Shown: piece after piece, positions 28,722 through 37,151 of the stretch
Layout of the letters: every line of letters starts with the position of its first letter
Position numbering within the stretch: the stretch's first letter is position 1
DNA from: Candidatus Phycosocius bacilliformis
Lineage (GTDB): Bacteria > Pseudomonadota > Alphaproteobacteria > Caulobacterales > Aquidulcibacteraceae
Direction: 5' to 3'
Length of the DNA: 64,000 bases
Assembly (NCBI RefSeq): GCF_003112735.1
Contig: NZ_BFBR01000001.1
Location: 637,369 to 701,368, forward strand
Notes under the pieces: model-generated
What the model was told of the DNA's origin: nothing
What the model saw: only the letters and a program-made list of their open reading frames with translations
Database searches by the model: none
Program-made: the position numbers and the translations under genes

Positions 28722-30572
28722 TTACTGACGCACCACCCGCAACTGGTAACTGCCTGTCGCACCGTCATTGACGCTGGTGACACGGATCACCTGTCTGCCG
28801 GATATGGTCACCGTATAGCTCAGCTTGGAATTGGTTCCTTCACCGCCGTCATCATCACTCACATAATCCTCGCCATCAAACTGACGGGCCCCGACTTCAA
28901 TGTCGAAATCGTCTGATTCCGCGCTGATCTCGTAGGTTTCCCCGGCTTGGGCTGAAAAGACATATCGGTCGTAATAATAGGCGTCCTGGCGGGTTGGGTC
29001 GCCAGAATCAAGGTTTCCACGCACAACTTGGCCGATGGTGATCGCGCTCGGCGCAGGTGGTGTGACCAATGGGGCCGCTTCTGACACTTTGAAACGGAAA
29101 GCCCCCTCTTGATTGCTCGAATTGGCCCGCACCCGCACCAGATAGGTCCCATCTTTGGGGGCCACGAAACGAATGCGCGCATTTAGGCCTTCGCCACCAT
29201 CATCATCTGTTGCCAGCTGCGTCTGCCGCCCCCCTTCGGACTGAAGCACCGCCATAACAGGATCAAGCGATGACTCATCAGCTCTTTCTGCGTCAAAGAC
29301 GTACCGAGCACCGCCTTTCAGTGTCACCCGATAATCGCGATAGAGGGTATCATTCTCCCCGTCACGTGCATCGCCATCGCGCAAGACATCATTGACACCA
29401 TCACCAAGTGCCACTGTCCGAGGTGACCCAGCTGGGCGATCAGGCGCGGACTGGACCACCAACAACCGATAAGCACCTGTCGTATTGGATACTCGTTGAA
29501 CCTCCACCACATAGGTACCCGTGGTTTCAGGCCTGAAGCGTAAGCTGGCGTTGCGGCCACCGCCGCCATCATCATCACTCAACACTGAATCGAGTGCATC
29601 GTTGGAATCGACTTTACCGACAGCGACTTTCGGGTCCAGATCACTGCCATCCGGGGCAATGGCGGTCATCCGATAGACTTGGCCAGCCACCATGGGCAAG
29701 GCGTAGCGCACTGCCGTTACCGCCTCGCCATCGCGCTCATAAGATGGCGTTGCTGAGGTGATATTTCCCGAAACTGTCTGCCCGATCGATAGAGGCCGTG
29801 GCGCTGGCATGGGCACCACAGGAGGGCGATTACCGGTTGTTAGTTGAAAGCCGCCTGAAGCGGGCGAGCCAACGGCCAATACACGGAGCTGATAAAGCCC
29901 GGCGCTGGGAACTTGGTAGCGAATACGCGCAGAAACACCCGGCCCACCATCATCATCTTCGGCAACTTTGGCCCCCGCAGGACTATAAAGCTCAAGCTTT
30001 GGGTCAAAATCATCCGAAGTCGCCGCCAATTGAACGTTTTGCCCGGCGGGCAAACGCACAGCGTAGGCCACGGCGCGCTCACCACTGGCGGTAATACCGG
30101 CTGATTCCGATAAGGTACCCGACACTGTCTGCCCGAATGTAACTGGCTGGGCGGAAAGGGGTGTTGGCGCTTCGGCCGTTGCCAAGAGCCGATACGAACC
30201 GCTGTCGCCTGCTTCATAGCCATTCACGCTAATCAGCAGGATCCCGTCAGCAGGGACAACCACCTGAACCACTGCCGGGGAACCCAAGTCGCTCCGACAG
30301 TTTTCGCAACCTTCCGTCAAGGCATCTCCGACCGACAGAAAGGGCACAAAATCATCGGTTTCCACCTGCACTTTGACCACATGACCGGGCGTGGCGCGCA
30401 ACTGATAGACTTCATAGCTACTCTGGTCACTATCCAACTTGGGATCTTCAGGGCCAAGCTGACTGGTCATCGCTCGGCCAAGCGTGACTTGAGGCGGACC
30501 TTGCTGCGCTAAAGCAGGTTCGCCAGCGAGGAGGGCCAGAAAGGACAAGGAATAAAGCCAGGTTTTGGACAT
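28722..30572 (-). CDS. Secreted protein with tandem PPC (pre-peptidase C-terminal) domains
   Basis: A 616-residue protein with a signal peptide (about 1-22, ending in ALA) and five similar blocks of roughly 115-125 residues. Each resembles a PPC domain (beta-sandwich): a GQxVxG entry, a YEVS/YRMT strand and a final SGxYxLRV strand. The Asp-rich loop DDDGG recurs near residues 205, 332, 455 and 572, a spacing of about 125 that shows internal duplication. Such loops could bind calcium. Unlike most PPC proteins it has no peptidase domain, so it may be a binding or envelope protein. The start at 30572 was chosen for the signal peptide. Confidence 0.75.
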   Translation of the reverse strand: MSKTWLYSLSFLALLAGEPALAQQGPPQVTLGRAMTSQLGPEDPKLDSDQSSYEVYQLRATPGHVVKVQVETDDFVPFLSVGDALTEGCENCRSDLGSPAVVQVVVPADGILLISVNGYEAGDSGSYRLLATAEAPTPLSAQPVTFGQTVSGTLSESAGITASGERAVAYAVRLPAGQNVQLAATSDDFDPKLELYSPAGAKVAEDDDGGPGVSARIRYQVPSAGLYQLRVLAVGSPASGGFQLTTGNRPPVVPMPAPRPLSIGQTVSGNITSATPSYERDGEAVTAVRYALPMVAGQVYRMTAIAPDGSDLDPKVAVGKVDSNDALDSVLSDDDGGGGRNASLRFRPETTGTYVVEVQRVSNTTGAYRLLVVQSAPDRPAGSPRTVALGDGVNDVLRDGDARDGENDTLYRDYRVTLKGGARYVFDAERADESSLDPVMAVLQSEGGRQTQLATDDDGGEGLNARIRFVAPKDGTYLVRVRANSSNQEGAFRFKVSEAAPLVTPPAPSAITIGQVVRGNLDSGDPTRQDAYYYDRYVFSAQAGETYEISAESDDFDIEVGARQFDGEDYVSDDDGGEGTNSKLSYTVTISGRQVIRVTSVNDGATGSYQLRVVRQ

Positions 30573-30901
30573 GTACGGACTACGAAAACGTAGCTCCCTG
30601 GAACAGTGAACAACCAAGGTTGTGAAGACCGAGGCCGCGCCAGCACAAACTGGCATTTTGTAAGCATACGCACCTTTTCCGAAAGGCGGCAATCCCGTTT
30701 GACAAGCCTCTTTGGCAATTTCGGGGCAGAGCCCTCACCTTGACCGCGGCCCTGCTAATCCCTAGCTCTAAGGGCGATTGTTTGGCGTCAGGGTGAATTG
30801 ATTGGACAAACATTGACGCCACGGGTCATGTGGATCAACCATGATGATCAAACAGAATGACCGCGCTGGCTTTAGACGCCGCACAGGAAAGGAAATCCGA
30901 A
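30573..30901. other. 329 bp divergent gap
   Basis: It lies between the PPC-domain gene and grxD and must contain both promoters. A small hairpin CTACG-AAAA-CGTAG (30580-30593) sits in the leader of the PPC-domain gene. I see no convincing -35/-10 pair, open frame or RNA gene otherwise. Confidence 0.4.
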
Positions 30902-31231
30902 ATGAGCGATGCACAGGCCTTTATCGACAATCTGGTGAAAACCAATGATGTGGTTCTATTCATGAAAGGCACCGCACGCATGCCAATGTGCGGCTTTTCG
31001 GGCACGGTGGTGAAAATCCTCGACCATGTCGGCGTGGATTTTCAGGATGTGAATGTTCTCGCCGATGATGCCATTCGCCAGGGGATCAAGGATTATTCCA
31101 ACTGGCCCACCATCCCCCAGCTCTATGTGAAGGGCGAATTCATTGGCGGGTGCGACATCGTCCGGGAAATGTTTGAAACTGGCGAGCTCAAGCAGGTCTT
31201 GAGTGATGCTGGTGTCGCATTGGATGCCTGA
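30902..31231 (+). CDS. grxD: Monothiol glutaredoxin Grx4 type
   Basis: A 109-residue monothiol glutaredoxin. The active site is CGFS (Cys30) after MKGTARMPM, followed by WPTIPQLYVKGEFIGGCDIV, with glutathione-binding residues as in GrxD. It carries and transfers [2Fe-2S] clusters and partners BolA proteins; a bolA gene is nearby. A longer frame from 30857 exists, but AAGGAAA before the ATG at 30902 and family length support this start. A bidirectional terminator follows. Confidence 0.95.
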   Translation: MSDAQAFIDNLVKTNDVVLFMKGTARMPMCGFSGTVVKILDHVGVDFQDVNVLADDAIRQGIKDYSNWPTIPQLYVKGEFIGGCDIVREMFETGELKQVLSDAGVALDA

Positions 31232-31262
31232 TCAGCAACAAAAGCTGATTATCAGAGCACAA

Positions 31263-31293
31263 AAAAGCCCGCTCGGTGATCGAGCGGGCTTTT
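31263..31293. terminator. Bidirectional terminator between grxD and rpsD
   Basis: AAAAGCCCGCTCG (31263-31275) and CGAGCGGGCTTTT (31281-31293) form a perfect 13 bp stem around GTGAT. The A run on one side and T run on the other serve both convergent genes. Confidence 0.92.
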
Positions 31294-31314
31294 CCTTTAA
31301 CACGTTGGGCGGAA

Positions 31315-31935
31315 TTACGAGGCGTAATATTCCACAACCATGTTGGGTTCCATTTTGACGGGATAAGGCACGTCAGCCAATTCAGGCACCCGCAGGAAAG
31401 TGGCCTTCATGGCACCCACATCGAGTTCGACATAGTCAGGCACGTCCCGCTCAGGCGAATCGAGCGCCTCAAGCACCAATGCCATCGTGCGGGACTTTTC
31501 ACGCACTTGCACCACATCGCCAACGCGCAGACGGTAGGAAGGAATATTCACCTTCTTGCCATTGACGGTGACATGGCCGTGGTTGACGAATTGACGGGCA
31601 GCAAACACGGTCGGCACGAATTTGGCGCGATAGACCAATGCGTCCAGACGGCATTCCAACAGACCAATCAGGTTTTCAGCGGTGTTGCCCTTGCGACGGG
31701 CGGCTTCGACATAAAGGCCGGCAAACTGCTTTTCCGTGATATTGCCATAATAGCCCTTCAGCTTTTGCTTTGCGCGCAGCTGAGCACCAAAGGCCGACAC
31801 TTTTGCCGGACGCGCGGTCGGGCCGTGTTGGCCGGGCTTGTAAGTCCGCTTGTTGACGGGGCTCTTAGGACGCCCCCAGAGATTTTCGCCCAAACGGCGA
31901 TCGATTTTATACTTCGCAGCAATGCGCTTTGACAT
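31315..31935 (-). CDS. rpsD: 30S ribosomal protein S4
   Basis: A 206-residue primary 16S rRNA-binding protein that nucleates assembly of the small subunit body. The N-terminus [16 protein letters not shown], the GQHGPTA stretch, the S4 RNA-binding domain ([27 protein letters not shown]) and the end (MVVEYYAS) are all typical. It lacks the N-terminal zinc Cys set found in some S4 proteins. It is a single gene away from the ribosomal operons, as in other alphaproteobacteria. Its leader contains a hairpin that might be used for S4 control. Confidence 0.98.
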   Translation of the reverse strand: MSKRIAAKYKIDRRLGENLWGRPKSPVNKRTYKPGQHGPTARPAKVSAFGAQLRAKQKLKGYYGNITEKQFAGLYVEAARRKGNTAENLIGLLECRLDALVYRAKFVPTVFAARQFVNHGHVTVNGKKVNIPSYRLRVGDVVQVREKSRTMALVLEALDSPERDVPDYVELDVGAMKATFLRVPELADVPYPVKMEPNMVVEYYAS

Positions 31936-31966
31936 TGTTCGTCCAGTTTCAGTTTTGACGGTCCGG

Positions 31967-31985
31967 GCGACACACCATGTGTCGC
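31967..31985 (-). promoter_or_regulatory. Stem-loop in the rpsD leader
   Basis: GCGACACA and TGTGTCGC form a perfect 8 bp stem with a 3-base loop, 31 bases before the rpsD start codon and within its predicted transcript. S4 represses its own synthesis in other bacteria through leader structures, so this is a candidate; the link is inference. Confidence 0.4.
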
Positions 31986-32057
31986 GATTTCAATGGCCGG
32001 ATTCCCATCACCCATATTTCCTCGGCACTGGCAGGACCAGACCGACAGGAAGGCGCG

Positions 32058-32086
32058 CTTAAACGGGATCGAGGCTGGAAAGTCAA
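32058..32086 (-). promoter_or_regulatory. Putative rpsD promoter
   Basis: On the minus strand TTGACT (32086-32081) and TTTAAG (32063-32058) are separated by exactly 17 bases. Transcription would start near 32051, leaving a leader of about 115 bases with the stem-loop. Confidence 0.55.
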
Positions 32087-32134
32087 GGATTGCGGGCAGT
32101 TTTACGGCACAGGACGCACAGCCATAAGCCCCGC

Positions 32135-32183
32135 TTGACATTTAGTTCAATGCTCAACTATATTGGTTCAACGTTAAACCAAT
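32135..32183 (+). promoter_or_regulatory. Promoter with overlapping inverted repeats for the nitroreductase-marR unit
   Basis: TTGACA (32135-32140) and TATATT (32159-32164) are 18 bases apart, a strong sigma-70 promoter. Two inverted repeats overlap it: TAGTT-N8-AACTA (32143-32160) in the spacer, and ATTGGTT-N8-AACCAAT (32162-32183) at the -10 and start point. MarR proteins bind such palindromes and repress by blocking polymerase. The marR gene is in the same transcript, so autoregulation is likely. Confidence 0.65.
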
Positions 32184-32193
32184 GGAGATGGTG

Positions 32194-33339
32194 ATGCCTG
32201 ATCGTCGCAGCATTCTGCAGCTACTCGCTCTAAGCCCCCTTGCAACCCTGCCATCATCTTGCGCCGCCGCGTCAGATACAAACGATCCGGCCGCCGCCTG
32301 GCGCAATCCAGGTGCGGGGCAATCCGACCCCCGACTTTATAGTCTGGCCCATGCCATCTTGGCCCCCAACCCACATAATCGTCAGCCCTGGCTGGTCAGC
32401 CTTGAGGACAAAGACAGTCTGACCCTGTATTTTGACACCCAGCGCCGCTTGCCTGCGACCGATCCATTCGACCGGCAATTGGCCGTGGGATGCGGGGCTT
32501 TCCTCGAGCTTTTAGTTATCGCCGCTGCCCAGATTGGTTATCAGGCCAACATTCGCTTGTTTCCCGAAGGCGAACCCCAGCCGCGCATGGACGACAGACC
32601 TGTGGCGCGTGTCACGCTAATCCCAGGTGCGGCAGCCCGCGATCCCTTATTTGCCCACATCACTCAGCGGCGCTCTAACAAGCAGCTCTATGACAGCAAA
32701 AAGGCCATCAGCCCCGAGACCTTGGCCCGGCTGCTCATGACAGAACCCGATCCAAGCCTGTTTCTCGCCGGGGCGCTGCGCGGCGACCCCACGTGCGAGG
32801 CCCTGCGCGAGATCAGCATTCAAGCCTATCGCCGCGAGATTGAAACACCGGCGACACTGAAGGAGAGCGTCGATCTGATGCGGATCGGAAAAGCCGAAAT
32901 TGCCCGCTACCGCGATGGCATTCCTTTGGACTTTCCCGGCATTGGCCTGATGCAGGCGACTGGCATGTTGACGCGGGAAAAACTGATGACGCCGGGCTCC
33001 TCGATTTATAAGCAGGGGCTTGAACAGACCGATCCGCTGGCCAAGTCTGCGGCCGGTTATGTCTGGTTGGTGACACGCGGCAACACGCGACAAGACCAGA
33101 TTGCCGCCGGGCGCGCTTATGCCCGCCTCAACCTGCGCGCCACGGCCCTTGATCTGGCCATGCACCCCATGAGCCAAGCCCTGCAGGAGTTTCCCGAAAT
33201 GGCTGAATTCAAAAGCGCCGCCGAAAAGACTGTGCAATTGGAAGCAGGTCATTGCGTGCAAATGCTGGCGCGCATAGGCTATGGCAAATCCGTCCCCCCG
33301 GCACCCCGCCGCGGCCTGTCTGAGCATCTACGCACCTAA
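32194..33339 (+). CDS. Tat-exported nitroreductase-like (Acg family) flavoprotein
   Basis: A 381-residue protein with a twin-arginine start (PDRRSILQLL) and hydrophobic stretch ending before a Cys, then a two-lobed nitroreductase-like fold. APNPHNRQPW near residue 53 and TQRRSNKQLYD near 156 are the FMN-binding elements expected in the Acg/nitroreductase group. The sequence before the Cys is PSS, a poor lipobox, so a cleaved or anchored periplasmic enzyme are both possible. GGAG precedes the ATG by 6 bases. It is expressed with a MarR regulator, whose ligand may be this enzyme's substrate (inference). Confidence 0.75.
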   Translation: MPDRRSILQLLALSPLATLPSSCAAASDTNDPAAAWRNPGAGQSDPRLYSLAHAILAPNPHNRQPWLVSLEDKDSLTLYFDTQRRLPATDPFDRQLAVGCGAFLELLVIAAAQIGYQANIRLFPEGEPQPRMDDRPVARVTLIPGAAARDPLFAHITQRRSNKQLYDSKKAISPETLARLLMTEPDPSLFLAGALRGDPTCEALREISIQAYRREIETPATLKESVDLMRIGKAEIARYRDGIPLDFPGIGLMQATGMLTREKLMTPGSSIYKQGLEQTDPLAKSAAGYVWLVTRGNTRQDQIAAGRAYARLNLRATALDLAMHPMSQALQEFPEMAEFKSAAEKTVQLEAGHCVQMLARIGYGKSVPPAPRRGLSEHLRT

Positions 33340-33803
33340 TGCCCCACCCGCCCAAGCCTGACTTTCAATCGCTGGCCTTCCAGTTTTTCAACGAAGTCGC
33401 CATCATTGATCAATTGGGAAACACCAGGCTTGAGCGTGTCCTGCCGGATGGTTTGTCGATTGCAGGCTTTGGCCTCCTCAACCATTTCGTCCGCTTAGAC
33501 CTGCATCATGAAACGCCGAGCCAATTGGCGAAAGCGTTTCAGGTGACCAAAGGCGCGATGACCAACACAATCCAGCGCTTGGCGGCAAAAGGCTGGATCG
33601 AGATTGAGGCTGCACCCGAAGATGGACGCAGCAAACGGGTCAAGATCACCCAGGCTGGCCGCGCCACGCGCGACGCGGCGCTGGCCAGCCTCGTCCCCTC
33701 ACTCAACCAACTGGCAGAACTGATTGACGGAGATGACATTGCAGCGCTGCTACCCAGCCTGATGAAGATCCGCACCATTCTGGACACCAACCGCGAGCCG
33801 TGA
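33339..33803 (+). CDS. MarR family transcriptional regulator
   Basis: A 154-residue winged-helix regulator. The recognition region reads TPSQLAKAFQVTKGAMTNTIQRLAAKGWI, followed by the wing EDGRSKRVKITQAGR, both typical of MarR. Its ATG shares a base with the nitroreductase stop (TAATG), so the two are coupled. The inverted repeats over the upstream promoter are its probable operator. MarR proteins are usually released by small phenolic or oxidising compounds; the effector here is unknown. Confidence 0.9.
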   Translation: MPHPPKPDFQSLAFQFFNEVAIIDQLGNTRLERVLPDGLSIAGFGLLNHFVRLDLHHETPSQLAKAFQVTKGAMTNTIQRLAAKGWIEIEAAPEDGRSKRVKITQAGRATRDAALASLVPSLNQLAELIDGDDIAALLPSLMKIRTILDTNREP

Positions 33804-33907
33804 CCCCGGTGACGGGTGACATAAGATCGCAATGAAGCTATCAGGGCCGCCCGCGCAGGCTCCGACGCCGCGCGCGCCACCTCATTGCTGATATAGAAAC
33901 AAACCTC

Positions 33908-35806
33908 ATGCTGCAGATCACCGACCTGACCTATCGCCTGGCCCGGCGCGTGCTGTTTGATGGGGCCAATGCGGTCATCTCCGATGGGTGGAAAGTGGGG
34001 CTGATTGGCCGCAATGGTTCGGGCAAGTCGACTTTGCTGCGACTGATCCAAGATGAGGCGCGCAAAGGTGACGGCAGTATTCGGCTGAAGCGGGGGGCCC
34101 GCATGGGCTTTGTCGCACAAGAAATCCCCGCCACCCCCGATCCCCTGATCGAGGTGGTGCTGGCAGCCGACACCGAACGGGCCAGCCTGATGGCAGAAGC
34201 CGAAACCGCAACAGACCCCGACCGGATCGGCGAGATTCATACACGTCTCGCCGATATTGATGCCTATTCCGCAGAAGCCCGCGCCAGCGAAATTCTGGTG
34301 GGTCTGGGCTTTAAACAAGCCGAACTGACCAATCCAGCAGGCTCCTTCTCAGGCGGCTGGCGAATGCGGGCCGCCCTTGCTGGCGTGCTTTTCTCCATGC
34401 CCGATCTGTTGGTTCTAGATGAGCCGACCAATTATCTTGATTTGGAAGGTGCGGCTTGGCTTGAAACCTTTCTGCGAAAATATCCCAATACCGTGCTGGT
34501 GGTTAGCCATGATCGGGAAATGCTCAACCGGTCGGTGACCCATATACTTGCGCTTGAGAATGCCAAATTGGAAATTCAAGCTGGCGGATATGACACCTAT
34601 CTGCGGCGACGGGCTGAACGGGCCGCCTTGCTCGCGGGCCAAAAGGCTAAACAAGATGCCGCCCGCGCGCATTTGCAAGCCTTTGTCGACCGCTTCCGCG
34701 CCAAGGCCTCAAAAGCCCGGCAGGCCCAGAGCCGGATCAAAATGCTTGAGAAAATGCAAGAAATCGCGGTGCCAATCGACGAGCGCGCCTTGCCGTTTCA
34801 CTTCGACGAACCCTCAGAGCTCGCCTCGCCGCTCATTCAACTGGAAGAGGCTGATCTTGGCTATATTGCTGGAAAGCCGGTCTTGCGGCAGGTCAGCTTC
34901 CGTCTAGATCATGATGATCGGATCGTCATTATCGGCCCTAACGGGCAGGGGAAAACAACGCTCGTTAAGTCCATCGGCGCGCGCTTGGCGCTGCTGGCCG
35001 GCACAAGGCGGGCCTCCAAAGCGGTCAAGATCGGCTATTTCAGCCAAGACCAGCTTGATGAATTGCGGGCAGGAGAGACGGTGCTTCAGCACGTACGCGA
35101 TCTTGAACCCGATTGGCCACCTTCGCGTCACCGCTCCTTGGCCGCCCGCATGGGCTTTGGACAGGAAAAGATCGATACATCTGTTGAGAAACTGTCTGGC
35201 GGTGAAAAGGTCCGCCTGTTGCTGGGCTTGATGGCCTATCAAAGGCCGCATGTTTTGATCCTCGACGAACCCACCAGCCATTTGGATATTGACAGCCGCG
35301 AAGCCTTGATCCACGCGCTCAACGATTATTCGGGCGCGGTCTTGCTCATCACCCACGACGTTTATTTGGCCGAAGCCTGCGCTGATCGATTGTGGCTGGT
35401 CTTTGATGGGGCGGCCAAGGCTTATGATGGGGACTTGTCCGACTATCGCAATTTGGTCCTCAACGCCGACCGACCCGACACGGGTCCGGCGGCGGCCAAA
35501 ACCTTTGGCAAAACCTCTGGCAAAACCTCTGGCAAAGCCTTTGGCCAAGTTGCATCTTCTGCCGGGAAAAAAGGCCCGTCGCTGTCCACTTTGCGCTTCA
35601 AACTGGCAGATGCTGAAAAAGCGATCGAGGCCGAACAACACGCACTTGATGCGCTCGATGCACGCCTAGCATCACCCAGCCTTTACACCGAAGGGGCCAA
35701 AGCAATTGCCGATCTGAGTGCCAAACGCGCCCGGCATGCCGAAGCTCTGGCCAAGGCCGAAGCTGCTTGGATCGAGCTTAGCGAAGCCATCGAGAGCCAG
35801 ACATGA
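33908..35806 (+). CDS. ABC-F family ATP-binding protein
   Basis: A 632-residue cytoplasmic protein with two ABC ATPase domains and no membrane part. Walker A boxes are GRNGSGKST at 34-42 and GPNGQGKTT near 344. Signature and Walker B sets are SFSGGWRMRAAL with LLVLDEPTNYLDL, and KLSGGEKVRLLLG with VLILDEPTSHLDI. The interdomain linker is charged and helical, as in ABC-F proteins that act on ribosomes (Uup/YheS/EttA group). After the second ATPase come a low-complexity Lys/Gly/Ser/Phe stretch from a 12-base DNA repeat (about residues 531-546) and a C-terminal coiled coil. The exact subgroup is uncertain. Confidence 0.92.
   Translation: MLQITDLTYRLARRVLFDGANAVISDGWKVGLIGRNGSGKSTLLRLIQDEARKGDGSIRLKRGARMGFVAQEIPATPDPLIEVVLAADTERASLMAEAETATDPDRIGEIHTRLADIDAYSAEARASEILVGLGFKQAELTNPAGSFSGGWRMRAALAGVLFSMPDLLVLDEPTNYLDLEGAAWLETFLRKYPNTVLVVSHDREMLNRSVTHILALENAKLEIQAGGYDTYLRRRAERAALLAGQKAKQDAARAHLQAFVDRFRAKASKARQAQSRIKMLEKMQEIAVPIDERALPFHFDEPSELASPLIQLEEADLGYIAGKPVLRQVSFRLDHDDRIVIIGPNGQGKTTLVKSIGARLALLAGTRRASKAVKIGYFSQDQLDELRAGETVLQHVRDLEPDWPPSRHRSLAARMGFGQEKIDTSVEKLSGGEKVRLLLGLMAYQRPHVLILDEPTSHLDIDSREALIHALNDYSGAVLLITHDVYLAEACADRLWLVFDGAAKAYDGDLSDYRNLVLNADRPDTGPAAAKTFGKTSGKTSGKAFGQVASSAGKKGPSLSTLRFKLADAEKAIEAEQHALDALDARLASPSLYTEGAKAIADLSAKRARHAEALAKAEAAWIELSEAIESQT
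35498..35545 (+). repeat. Four tandem copies of a 12-base repeat inside the ABC-F gene
   Basis: Copies start at 35498, 35510, 35522 and 35534. The unit is AAAACCTYTGGC, the last copy having one more change. The two central copies are identical. It encodes repeats of a Lys-Thr-(Phe/Ser)-Gly unit in the linker before the coiled coil. Being a multiple of three, copy changes would keep the frame. Confidence 0.9.
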
Positions 35807-35830
35807 AAAAGGCGGCCCTGACGGACCGCC
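35806..35830 (-). terminator. Intrinsic terminator of rplS
   Basis: On the minus strand GGCGGTCC (35830-35823) pairs with GGGCCGCC (35818-35811), eight pairs with one G-U, around four bases and followed by five T (35810-35806). It overlaps the stop codon of the convergent ABC-F gene. Confidence 0.85.
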
Positions 35831-35861
35831 CTTAATCGACCAATCTGACTTCAGATGGGAT

Positions 35862-36239
35862 TTAGTCGCTGAAGCCCCGGCCGTCGGTGCGCTCGGCAAT
35901 CCGAGCCGACTTACCGCGACGATCACGCAGATAATACAGCTTGGCGCGGCGCACTTTACCTTTGCGGACCACCACAATGGACTCAACGTTGGGCGAATAG
36001 AGCGGGAATACACGCTCAACACCTTCACCGAAGGAGATTTTGCGCACCGTGAAATTGGCATTGATGCCGCCGCCCGAACGCGCAATGCACACGCCTTCAT
36101 AGGCTTGAACGCGCTCACGGTCGCCTTCCTTAATCTTCACATTGACCCGCAGCGTATCGCCGGGCGAAAATTCAGGAATGGACTTGCCGTCGGAGACGCG
36201 TGCGACTTCCTCGGCATCGAGTGTTTCGATGATGTTCAT
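35862..36239 (-). CDS. rplS: 50S ribosomal protein L19
   Basis: A 125-residue protein at the subunit interface. [43 protein letters not shown] and [16 protein letters not shown] are classic L19 blocks, and the Arg/Lys-rich [20 protein letters not shown] ends the core. It follows trmD on the minus strand, preserving the trmD-rplS part of the usual rpsP-rimM-trmD-rplS operon. A clear terminator follows. Confidence 0.98.
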   Translation of the reverse strand: MNIIETLDAEEVARVSDGKSIPEFSPGDTLRVNVKIKEGDRERVQAYEGVCIARSGGGINANFTVRKISFGEGVERVFPLYSPNVESIVVVRKGKVRRAKLYYLRDRRGKSARIAERTDGRGFSD

Positions 36240-36366
36240 GTCAGCTCACCTTGCACGATTCCCGACCAAGATTTTGAAACCAGTCCAAAAACTCAAACGG
36301 GCCGCGACTTTGTTGTTGTCAAAGAGAACTTTGAGGTTGAAAGAAGTGGGGCCTTTATACGAATGA

Positions 36367-37062
36367 TCAGGCTTTGTCACCCTGATAAGCTGCCCAAAGA
36401 TCAGGCCGACGGGCCTGCGTAATCGCCTCGGACTGTTGCTTCTTCCACGCGGCAATCTTGGCATGATCGCCCGACATCAGCACGGCGGGAATGTCGCGCC
36501 CCTCGAAACTGCGCGGGCGTGTGTAAATCGGATGCTCCAAAAGGCCATTCTCGAAACTTTCCTCGCCCAGACTGTCGGCATTGCCCAATAGGCCTGGGAG
36601 CAGGCGCACACTGGCTTCCACCAGCATCTGGGCCGGAAGGTCCCCGCCGGTCAGCACAATATCACCAACCGAAATCTCTTCCATGGCGCGGGCTTCGATC
36701 ACGCGCTCATCCAGCCCCTCAAAGCGGCCACAAAACAGCACAACCCCCGGCCCCTGCGACAAGGCGCGCACACGGGCTTGGGTCAAAGGCTTGCCACGCG
36801 GCGTCAAATAGATCAGCGGTCGGCCTTCCAGGGGAAGACTGTCAATGGCGCGGGCGGCAACATCCGGCTTCATCACCATGCCGGCTCCACCCCCAGCGGG
36901 GGTATCGTCCACCTGGCGATGCTTGCCATCACCAAAGCGACGCAGATCAATCAGCTCAAGCGACCAAGCACCTTTGGCCAGCCCGCTGCCGATCAACGAA
37001 GCCTGCAAGGCACCGGGCCAAGCTTCCGGGGTCAAGGTCAGAACCGAAACAGCAAATGTCAT
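36367..37062 (-). CDS. trmD: tRNA (guanine(37)-N1)-methyltransferase TrmD
   Basis: A 231-residue SPOUT methyltransferase that makes m1G37 and prevents frameshifting. The trefoil-knot SAM site is spread over LIYLTPRGKPLTQ, FCGRFEGLDERVIE and SVGDIVLTGGDLPA. The catalytic Asp lies in QVDDTPAGGGAGMVM. The frame extends to 37110, but the family starts at MTFAVSVLTLTPE, with a purine-rich AAAGAAG just before that ATG. rplS follows after 127 bases. rimM, the usual partner upstream, is 12 kb away. Confidence 0.97.
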   Translation of the reverse strand: MTFAVSVLTLTPEAWPGALQASLIGSGLAKGAWSLELIDLRRFGDGKHRQVDDTPAGGGAGMVMKPDVAARAIDSLPLEGRPLIYLTPRGKPLTQARVRALSQGPGVVLFCGRFEGLDERVIEARAMEEISVGDIVLTGGDLPAQMLVEASVRLLPGLLGNADSLGEESFENGLLEHPIYTRPRSFEGRDIPAVLMSGDHAKIAAWKKQQSEAITQARRPDLWAAYQGDKA

Positions 37063-37151
37063 GGCTTCTTTTAGCCGAGGTCTCTGACCCTGCGAAGTCG
37101 CCCCGCACATCAGACCCGTGACGGGCCCACCAACGCGCGCTATTGGGGGGC

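Noticed and set aside
31276..31932. A 218-residue plus-strand frame opposite rpsD
   Set aside because: Exact shadow of ribosomal protein S4 starting within the terminator.
35498..35545. CRISPR-like repeat
   Set aside because: The repeats are directly adjacent without spacers and lie inside a coding region.
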